A stretch of DNA of 27,454 bases. It comes from Thermacetogenium sp. UBA4966. GTDB taxonomy: Bacteria > Bacillota > DSM-12270 > Thermacetogeniales > Thermacetogeniaceae. The stretch lies in contig DHAA01000120.1 of the NCBI GenBank assembly GCA_002397275.1, forward strand, positions 1-27,454, written 5' to 3'. The first letter of the stretch is position 1; each line of letters opens with the position of its first letter. Under the pieces are notes generated by a model, which did no database searches, had not been told where the DNA came from, and was given only the letters and a program-made list of their open reading frames with translations. Below, in pieces: positions 21,944 to 27,454 of the stretch. Position numbers and translations under genes: made by a program.

Positions 21944-22909
21944 ATGAGCATATTATTACAGGTTAAGCGTTTAGCGGCGGACACCGTTGAATCTAACGCA
22001 AATGTTGTTTTTGATTCAACAGTGATTTCTACAGGCAATATCAGTTATGATAACACCACCGGCCTTATTACAATACAGGAAGCAGGCAGATATGAATTTG
22101 ACTGGTGGGTGGCGACGCAAACCTCTGCATCGACCGCTGGAGCAGGTTTTGTTCTGGTTTCATCACAGGGAGATGTTATAATCGGCAATTCTCCAATCAA
22201 AACAGGAGAAGTGGTCGGAGTTGGCGTCATAGATGTTGCAACAGCGCCTGTAACCGTAGCGTTGAGGAATAACAGCAGCGAAGCTATTGTTTATTCAACT
22301 ATTGTCCCGGTCAAAGCATCATTGGCTGTAATTGGAGCAGAAGATACGATGGCGGACAGCACAGGATGCTTTGCCGTCAGGCAGCTGGCTAATCTGCTGC
22401 AGCAGATAGCGGTCCTATATCCAGCCACTCCCATGACCTTGTTTGTGGAGCAGTTGGCTACATTGTCGGGAGTAGCAATTGGGGTATATACTGCTCCCGG
22501 CGCCGATGAGCCGGGGCTGCTGATCATACAGGGCGGCGCGGATTACGGGTACGTATCGTTAAGCAGAATCGCCGCGATATATCTTGGCGAGGGTTCGGTG
22601 TATAACCCAAACATCACCTATCTGAGCCCACCTGATCCCTACTCTCCGGGCTGCGATACGGATTATATCCTTGCCGTACAGTCATCCATGTCGATAGGGG
22701 ATCAGATTTCGTTCGGCGCCGCGACAAATACCACCGGAAGCGGTGAGGTGTATATTAATGAGCCGGGCATAATGGTGCTCAGCGACGGCTTGGGGAATAC
22801 CCCAGTGTTTATATTCACTCCGCAGATAAGGTATATGGTCAAGGATTCATTGGCTAGAAAGCCGGGCGAAACGGAAAGGGTTAAAAAGGTCACGATCCAA
22901 AACAGTTAA
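21944..22909 (+). CDS. C1q/BclA-like spore-surface type protein
   Basis: The 321-residue protein has no signal peptide. Residues about 20-130 form a C1q/TNF-like jelly-roll unit (VVFDSTVISTGNISYDNTTG, ITIQEAGRYEFDWWVATQT, PVTVALRNNSSEAIVYSTIV) as in the C-terminal domains of BclA exosporium proteins, but without collagen repeats. Residues about 140-215 carry a second segment (VRQLANLLQQIAVLYPATP, YVSLSRIAAIYLG) resembling a short domain seen in clostridial and Bacillus spore coat proteins. The C-terminal 100 residues are not recognised. The ATG at 21944 follows AAAGGA at ten bases. It faces a paralogous gene (23070-24053), with a 15-bp inverted repeat between them. Assembly on the spore by the mother cell would explain the lack of a signal peptide. 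The role in the coat or exosporium is inferred. Confidence 0.7.
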   Translation: MSILLQVKRLAADTVESNANVVFDSTVISTGNISYDNTTGLITIQEAGRYEFDWWVATQTSASTAGAGFVLVSSQGDVIIGNSPIKTGEVVGVGVIDVATAPVTVALRNNSSEAIVYSTIVPVKASLAVIGAEDTMADSTGCFAVRQLANLLQQIAVLYPATPMTLFVEQLATLSGVAIGVYTAPGADEPGLLIIQGGADYGYVSLSRIAAIYLGEGSVYNPNITYLSPPDPYSPGCDTDYILAVQSSMSIGDQISFGAATNTTGSGEVYINEPGIMVLSDGLGNTPVFIFTPQIRYMVKDSLARKPGETERVKKVTIQNS

Positions 22910-22956
22910 GAATGAGCCGCTTGCTTATCAGTGTAGGTGATGCAAGCGGCTCATTC
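22910..22956. terminator. 15-bp inverted repeat between the convergent C1q-like genes
   Basis: GAATGAGCCGCTTGC (22910-22924) and GCAAGCGGCTCATTC (22942-22956) form a perfect 15-bp stem with a 17-base loop, starting one base after the stop codon of the plus-strand gene. Neither side has a clear T run. It probably ends or protects the plus-strand transcript and may also stop readthrough from the minus-strand paralogue. Confidence 0.6.
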
Positions 22957-23069
22957 ACATGTTCAGGGTTCAGAATTTATCTTCCAGATTTTCAATTGGG
23001 CAATTCATTAATATCAGGGATGTCAGCCTGCGGAGAACATGCAAGCCAGATCTTCAACGCAAGGTGTGT

Positions 23070-24053
23070 TTATCCCAGCCCGCCGAGTCTGACCACATTC
23101 ATACCCGCCTGGTAAGGCGTCGTTGCGAGCGTGACATCAGTGTCAATAGTATTATTAATAAGTTCCAGGGTCGTTCCGGCCTCGAAAAACCAATAAACCA
23201 GATCGCCGTTGACCTGTCCTATTGGGGTAGCGGCAAAGGTCTGTCCTATAATGAATTCCCCGTTGAACCTTACGGCAAAGGAAACGTAAGAACCAGACTG
23301 CGCGCTAGCAGTCGCTACCCACCATGATACTTTATATATACCGGCCTCATTTAAAGTAAAAATACCAGTACTTTGGTCGAAGGTGATGGTACCTGTGGAC
23401 ATATCAGGCGTATCGAAAGGCAAGGATTCTTCGTAAGAAACCGTTACGCCTGACATATTGCCAAGGGTTGCCTGAGCCGCAGGGTACGGCGCTTCGGCAG
23501 GCAGTTCTATACTTACTATGGGAGGGGAAAATTGCTGAAGCATAACGTTTAGAGTCTCCGAGGCAATTGTTAGTGTGTCTGCAAGGTTGACCGGCGCTTC
23601 GACGCTTTCTCCCGCCTTCACATTAAACAAAGTACCTAAAGGTTCAGATATGTCATCTTCAATAATCGCAAGTGAGGCTTTATACGGGACGATGGAGGAA
23701 AGGTAAAAGGACTCACCGCTGGAATTGACAAGAGACATTGTTACGGGAGGGGAAAGTATTTCTATGATGCCGATGCCTGACAGTTCACCCATCTTGATTG
23801 GGGAAGAAGCTCCCCGGATGACACCCTGCGAGGTTCTTAGAGCGAATGTTGCCCCAATGGTTGAACGAGAGGATTGGGTGGCGATCCACCAGCATATAAA
23901 ATATCTTCCCTCTTCAAAGAAGGTTATTTCACCCGTCGAAGAATTATACCCGATGTTTCCGGAACTGTAGACGAGGTTTTCAAATATCACTGCGCTTTCG
24001 GATTCTATGACCGCTATATTTTGGCTTTCTATCTGTAAGGCAATATTACTCAT
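23070..24053 (-). CDS. C1q/BclA-like protein with two jelly-roll domains
   Basis: The 327-residue protein contains two C1q/TNF-like units. The first (about 20-130: VIFENLVYSSGNIGYNSSTG, ITFFEEGRYFICWWIATQS, PVTMSLVNSSGESFYLSSIV) is clearly paralogous to the N-terminal unit of the gene at 21944, including the KASLAII end. The second (about 205-322: ITFDQSTGIFTLNEAGIYKVSWWVATASA) is more distant. A linker of about 60 residues with a helical stretch separates them. There is no signal peptide. The ATG at 24053 has AAAGGA about ten bases upstream and a sigma-K-like promoter before it. A role on the spore surface, perhaps as trimers like BclA, is inferred from fold and promoter. Confidence 0.7.
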   Translation of the reverse strand: MSNIALQIESQNIAVIESESAVIFENLVYSSGNIGYNSSTGEITFFEEGRYFICWWIATQSSRSTIGATFALRTSQGVIRGASSPIKMGELSGIGIIEILSPPVTMSLVNSSGESFYLSSIVPYKASLAIIEDDISEPLGTLFNVKAGESVEAPVNLADTLTIASETLNVMLQQFSPPIVSIELPAEAPYPAAQATLGNMSGVTVSYEESLPFDTPDMSTGTITFDQSTGIFTLNEAGIYKVSWWVATASAQSGSYVSFAVRFNGEFIIGQTFAATPIGQVNGDLVYWFFEAGTTLELINNTIDTDVTLATTPYQAGMNVVRLGGLG

Positions 24054-24094
24054 AATTTTATCATCCTTTTTCTAGAATAAATGATAATTATTAT

Positions 24095-24122
24095 TATAAT
24101 ATGGGGCTTACCAGCAATATGT
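24095..24122 (-). promoter_or_regulatory. Sigma-K-like promoter of the second C1q-like gene
   Basis: On the minus strand AC (24121-24122), 17 bases, then CATATTATA (24095-24103) is an exact match to AC-N17-CATANNNTA. The -10 also resembles the related sigma-E box. The leader to the ATG would be about 35 bases, nearly the same as for the convergent paralogue. Confidence 0.55.
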
Positions 24123-24170
24123 GCAATTCGTACGTAACGGTCATTCTGCATATGGCATCTTTTTTGACCT

Positions 24171-24209
24171 AACTTTCCAGCGGAAAGTTGTACCCAAGTC
24201 GCGCTTGGG
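24171..24209 (-). terminator. Two tandem hairpins after the ABC permease gene
   Basis: CCCAAG/CTTGGG (24193-24198 with 24204-24209) and AACTTTCC/GGAAAGTT (24171-24178 with 24182-24189) follow the permease stop on the minus strand, the first only two bases after it. No immediate T run is present, though a run of six T occurs about 10 bases later on the minus strand copy as A. Termination is likely but not certain. Confidence 0.45.
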
Positions 24210-24211
24210 AT

Positions 24212-26107
24212 TCAAAGCCATTTTTCGACACCCAACGCTTTTTCCTCCCATCGTGTAAAGCTTGCCAGCACTAGGCCTTGCAGCAGCAAGAGCAAAGCGG
24301 AAACAGCGACGGCAAAGATGATTCCGGAGAGGCCGGAGTTGCTCAGCGCGTTTGTCGCAAAGCTGAAGAACACGCCCACCGCGGAACCGGCATACAGGGG
24401 TATCAGGCAATAGAGCTTATTCTTGTGTTTTAAAATGCCGTGCATTTCTTCGCCGGAGATACCGATGCGGTAAATGCCGCGATACATTTGCTTTTCATCC
24501 TCCGCTTCGCCCTGAATCTTGAAATATATGATGATGTTCGCGGACAGGTAGAACAGAGCCACGACGAAGGACATCACAAAAATAAGAAAGCAGGACGACT
24601 GTTGGGCCGTACTATACGCCTTCAGTTTCGACGATATTTTAAAATATTTTTCTTCGGCGGCATCTGCAGGATGGTTTTGAGCTGTCAAAACCTGCTGCAG
24701 GGCTTGAAGCCCCTGTCCCGAATTCCTCCAGTCGCTGAATATGAAGCACTTAATAATGCCGGAATAGTATTCTTCTCCATTTTTCTCGATTTCTTTATAA
24801 TCCGCGTCGGCCAGAAGCAGGGTCTTATCCGCGAAGCCGCTGTTGTTGTTGAACAGTATCCGCACGTCCTGCCCCGCGTATTTAAGCCCCAGCTGCTCTG
24901 TCCCGAGACTGAAGTCTATCGTCGTCTGTAAAAGGTTCATCTCATGGCTGTACCCGTCGTTCAGGTCGTACTGGTAAATCAGAAGATACTCTCCGGGCTT
25001 AACGGCATAATTCAAGCCGGTCAGGCGGTTTATCTCAGATACGGAAAACAGATTAAACACGCCGTTCCTCATATATGGCATTTCTGCCGAGGAGACGACG
25101 GATACCCCATGTTTTAAAAGCAGCTCAGATGCCTTCTGCAGAGTCATTTCATTCTTTCCGTCGCTCTGAACGTGGACAAGGTCATAAGGCGAATAATTCA
25201 GAGCGTTGTTCTGGAAATCCGGATAAGTAACCATGCTGAGGCCGGCTAAGAATACGCTGGTAGCGAACAGGCTTACCGTAATAAAGGTCACCGTTCTGTA
25301 CGACCGGAAATGCTGCCGAACGAATGTGCTTCCCAGGTCGAAAGCGCCCGCCCGGCCGGTCAGAGCGGCTCTCATACAACCTAGGAGCAGCCATATGCCC
25401 GCCATCATAAGGACGAAGCTGATAAGCAGCACCCATGACGCTTCAGCCCGGAACCAGGTCAGCATCACGGCCACCGAAGCAATGCTCAGCAGGCTGCCGG
25501 CGATAAGGCCGAACAGCGAGGGCTTCACTTCCTTTTCCCCACGCGACCTCGCTTTGAGCATGTCCGTGATCTGCATTTTGACAAAGCCGAACAGCTGAAG
25601 CGCCAATGTGACCGCCGTGATGGCCAGATAGACCCCTGCTGTTATTGCGTACGGCTTAAGGCTCAGTTTCCACGCGACCCCGCTTATTCCGATCACGTTG
25701 CGGATGCCCCAGAAAAACAGAAGCGATATAAGCGTGCCCGCGAGTATGCCTGCAACGAGCGAAAGAAGATTTATCAACAGATTCTCGGCAAGCATATTGG
25801 TTAGGACTTCCTTTTCGGTCATCCCGAGCGTCATCAGAATACCGTATTCGCTTTTACGATTTCTGAAAAAAACGCTGTAAGAGTACGGAATGAAAAAGAA
25901 CATGAAGATGACGGTAAAAACCGAAGGCGCGATGATATTGCTTGATATCATCGGATTTACTATACTGGGATTCATGAAATCCTCGTTGGTATAAATCGAG
26001 GCAAACGTATAAAATATGGCTGCCGTAAATACGTTGCAGTAAAAATACAGCAGGTATCTTTTATAGCTTTTACGGAGCATCTGCAACGATATCTCTCTAA
26101 ATGTCAT
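24212..26107 (-). CDS. BceB/FtsX-type ABC transporter permease
   Basis: The 631-residue protein has the BceB architecture. One N-terminal helix (YLLYFYCNVFTAAIFYTFASIY) is followed by an FtsX-like helix group with FFRNRKSEYGILMTLGMTEKEVL. More helix pairs lead to a large exterior domain of roughly 200 residues (about 320-520), and then three C-terminal helices with an EEMHGILKHK cytoplasmic loop. BceAB-type transporters sense and remove antimicrobial peptides such as bacitracin and nisin, and often signal through a partner histidine kinase. The ATG at 26107 is preferred (GGTGAG just upstream); a GTG at 26116 is the alternative. It overlaps the ATPase gene by about 11 bases. No two-component genes are visible; they may lie beyond the right edge or be absent. 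The peptide substrate is unknown. Confidence 0.88.
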   Translation of the reverse strand: MTFREISLQMLRKSYKRYLLYFYCNVFTAAIFYTFASIYTNEDFMNPSIVNPMISSNIIAPSVFTVIFMFFFIPYSYSVFFRNRKSEYGILMTLGMTEKEVLTNMLAENLLINLLSLVAGILAGTLISLLFFWGIRNVIGISGVAWKLSLKPYAITAGVYLAITAVTLALQLFGFVKMQITDMLKARSRGEKEVKPSLFGLIAGSLLSIASVAVMLTWFRAEASWVLLISFVLMMAGIWLLLGCMRAALTGRAGAFDLGSTFVRQHFRSYRTVTFITVSLFATSVFLAGLSMVTYPDFQNNALNYSPYDLVHVQSDGKNEMTLQKASELLLKHGVSVVSSAEMPYMRNGVFNLFSVSEINRLTGLNYAVKPGEYLLIYQYDLNDGYSHEMNLLQTTIDFSLGTEQLGLKYAGQDVRILFNNNSGFADKTLLLADADYKEIEKNGEEYYSGIIKCFIFSDWRNSGQGLQALQQVLTAQNHPADAAEEKYFKISSKLKAYSTAQQSSCFLIFVMSFVVALFYLSANIIIYFKIQGEAEDEKQMYRGIYRIGISGEEMHGILKHKNKLYCLIPLYAGSAVGVFFSFATNALSNSGLSGIIFAVAVSALLLLLQGLVLASFTRWEEKALGVEKWL

Positions 26108-26855
26108 TCTGCTCACCGCCGATCAGTACGAGCATTTCCAAGATATCGCGGAAGAACTGTTTTCTTGAACCCTTCTTTTGCAGCTCAGATAAGACTTTCC
26201 CGTCTTTCAGCAATAGGACTCTTTGGCAGTAGCTGGCTGCAAACGTATCATGCGTTACCATCAGAACGCCGGCGCCGAATTTATCATTTGCTCCCGCCAG
26301 GTAATGCATAACATCTTTTGTGGATTTGGAGTCAAGGTTACCGGTAGGCTCATCGGCGAAAATAACGGCGGGATTGTTTACAAAGGCACGGGCTATAGCG
26401 ACCCTTTGCTTTTGACCGCCCGATATGTCGGGAATATTCTTATCCAGAATATCTCCGATGCAGAGTATTTGCGAAAGCATATTAAGTTGAGATTCCTGTT
26501 CGTGGCGGTCCTTCTTTTCCAAAGCCATGGGAAGAATGATATTTTCTCTAACCGTAAAACATTCCAATAAATTAAAATCCTGGAACACCAATCCGAGCCG
26601 TTTTCGGCGAAACAGAGCCATATCCGATTTTTTCATTGCGGATATACTGTTCCCTTCAATTAGAATCTCGCCCTTGTCCGCTCTGTCTATCCCGCTTATC
26701 AGATTTAACAGCGTGGTCTTTCCGCTGCCGGACGGCCCCATGATCGCTACCATTTCATTTGCTCTAACGCATAAATTAATATCTTTCAAAACATCTGCTT
26801 TTTCGGTTTTTGTTTGATAGCTTTTCCAAACATGTCTGACTTCTATGATATTCAT
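26097..26855 (-). CDS. BceA-type ABC transporter ATP-binding protein
   Basis: The 252-residue ATPase energises the adjacent permease. It has Walker A GPSGSGKTT (40-48), the Q-loop VFQDFNLL, the signature ISGGQKQRVAIARA (144-157), Walker B VIFADEP with the catalytic Glu169 followed by the D-loop GNLDS, and the switch histidine in MVTHD. These motifs belong to the MacB/LolD/BceA branch. The ATG at 26855 follows GGAG at nine bases. A C-terminal extension of about 30 residues (RKQFFRDILEMLVLIGGEQ) is typical of BceA-like proteins. The upstream region has a 14-bp AT palindrome (26877-26890) but no clear promoter. Confidence 0.95.
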   Translation of the reverse strand: MNIIEVRHVWKSYQTKTEKADVLKDINLCVRANEMVAIMGPSGSGKTTLLNLISGIDRADKGEILIEGNSISAMKKSDMALFRRKRLGLVFQDFNLLECFTVRENIILPMALEKKDRHEQESQLNMLSQILCIGDILDKNIPDISGGQKQRVAIARAFVNNPAVIFADEPTGNLDSKSTKDVMHYLAGANDKFGAGVLMVTHDTFAASYCQRVLLLKDGKVLSELQKKGSRKQFFRDILEMLVLIGGEQNDI

Positions 26856-26897
26856 TTTAATTACTCCATTATAAGTATTTTTTAAAAAATTCCGGAT

Positions 26898-26930
26898 GTA
26901 AAAATAAGACCAGATATGCTGTCTGATCTT
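26898..26930 (-). terminator. Intrinsic terminator after the small membrane protein gene
   Basis: On the minus strand AAGATCAGA pairs with TCTGGTCTT (26922-26930 with 26906-26914; one G-T pair) around a 7-base loop, followed by ATTTTTAC. It lies about 20 bases after the stop at 26951 and upstream of the ABC ATPase, so it separates the two transcripts. Confidence 0.7.
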
Positions 26931-26950
26931 TGAAAAATGGAGTAATTAGC

Positions 26951-27325
26951 TTATTGATCCATGCGAGTGCGCAGGGAAACCGGGGTAAAATCCATATGCG
27001 AAGGACTAAATCCCGCCGTAGAAAGCAGGATGGCTGCCATAGTAATAAAAAACAAGCCGTATCTTCCGGCGTAATAAGTACAAGTTATATCAAAAAGCAG
27101 AATTTGCTCCAATTCGGCGCGCATATGCGTGTTTAGGGGGTAGGTTTCCGGCGAGGATAAGCAGTGGCCGATATTGTCGGCTGTCATTAGTATGTTCTCT
27201 TCGAAGCTTCCTTCACAATAGGAAACCCCGAATACCGTAAAGTTAAGAGCAAACAGGAGGACTAGAACAACAGATATAAGCGTAAAAAGAGCAGCTGCTT
27301 TTCTGTGCTTATAAGTAAATTCCAT
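26951..27325 (-). CDS. Small two-helix membrane protein of unknown function
   Basis: The 124-residue protein is not recognised. A basic N-terminus (MEFTYKHRKAA) leads into a hydrophobic helix at about 11-34. An exterior-type segment of about 50 residues with three or four cysteines follows (YCEGSFEENI, GHCLSSPETYP, ITCTYY), then a second helix at about 86-103 and a short C-terminal tail. The ATG at 27325 has GGGGAGG about six bases upstream, and there is a promoter and a terminator, so it looks like a real single gene. Its place just upstream of a BceAB-type transporter may mean a role in envelope stress, but nothing in the sequence shows this. Confidence 0.7.
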   Translation of the reverse strand: MEFTYKHRKAAALFTLISVVLVLLFALNFTVFGVSYCEGSFEENILMTADNIGHCLSSPETYPLNTHMRAELEQILLFDITCTYYAGRYGLFFITMAAILLSTAGFSPSHMDFTPVSLRTRMDQ

Positions 27326-27355
27326 AAGATCCTCCCCAGTTCAGTATTCCTTTTA

Positions 27356-27384
27356 ACCATATCAACAAGCTGTGTAGTTGTCAA
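27356..27384 (-). promoter_or_regulatory. Sigma-A promoter of the small membrane protein gene
   Basis: On the minus strand a perfect -35 TTGACA (27379-27384) is followed after 17 bases by TATGGT (27356-27361). The leader to the ATG at 27325 would be about 24 bases and contains the GGGGAGG ribosome binding site. Confidence 0.65.
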
Positions 27385-27454
27385 TATATTCTAGAGGACC
27401 AACTGTATTTCAACGCTTTTCATTTTTTCTCCATTCAATTCTTGATCATTATAT

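Noticed and set aside
22912..23327. Plus-strand frames between and across the convergent C1q-like genes
   Set aside because: They cover the inverted repeat and the antisense of the minus-strand gene, with no similarity or good ribosome binding site.
1..27454. Mobile elements, CRISPR arrays, rRNA or phage genes
   Set aside because: No transposase, integrase, regularly spaced repeats, rRNA segments or phage structural genes were seen.

Overview
The window looks like a chromosomal segment of an anaerobic, spore-forming Firmicute, most likely a Clostridia member of the Peptococcaceae/Desulfotomaculum type. Three things point there: a full siroheme-dependent (ahb) heme pathway beside quinone and heterodisulfide-reductase-like genes, spore-surface-type C1q/BclA-like proteins with sigma-K-like promoters, and Gram-positive style Shine-Dalgarno sites and sigma-A promoters. 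The taxonomy is inferred from gene content only. Almost everything from 907 to 21591 lies on the minus strand, so transcription there runs right to left.

Left edge (1-901): a tRNA-Leu(CAG) on the minus strand with a good promoter and a terminator hairpin. Then comes a plus-strand gene for a secreted 3D-domain (MltA-like) protein whose signal peptide is interrupted by an in-frame TGA.

Heme block (907-11515): ten tightly packed genes read in the order sirC, hemA, hemC, cobA-hemD fusion, ahbC, hemB, ahbD-ahbA fusion, ahbB, hemL, cheR. They cover glutamyl-tRNA to uroporphyrinogen III, then siroheme, then heme b through AhbAB, AhbC and AhbD. No separate sirohydrochlorin ferrochelatase is present. 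The ahbD-ahbA gene is one uninterrupted reading frame, yet a perfect Shine-Dalgarno and ATG sit exactly at the domain junction, so free AhbA may also be made. The block is preceded by a leader (11516-11793) with a 9-bp inverted repeat over a candidate -10 box and a strong intrinsic terminator before sirC, which suggests controlled entry into the operon.

Respiratory/quinone block (11794-17454): hdrC, hdrB, a degenerate prenyl-synthase-like gene, a UbiD decarboxylase, a catalytically intact long-chain polyprenyl diphosphate synthase and tatC. This probably serves menaquinone side-chain and ring chemistry, an HdrBC-type thiol/disulfide module and export of folded redox proteins. Heme from the neighbouring block would feed the same electron-transport system.

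Middle (17455-21591): speD (S-adenosylmethionine decarboxylase) with its own promoter and terminator, and a two-gene unit made of a GT4 glycosyltransferase and a large membrane protein with an alkaline-phosphatase-like exterior domain.

Right part (21592-27454): two convergent paralogous C1q/BclA-like spore-surface proteins, each with a sigma-K-like promoter and separated by a 15-bp inverted repeat. Next is a BceAB/FtsX-type peptide ABC transporter (ATPase plus permease), then a small two-helix membrane protein of unknown function with its own promoter and terminator.
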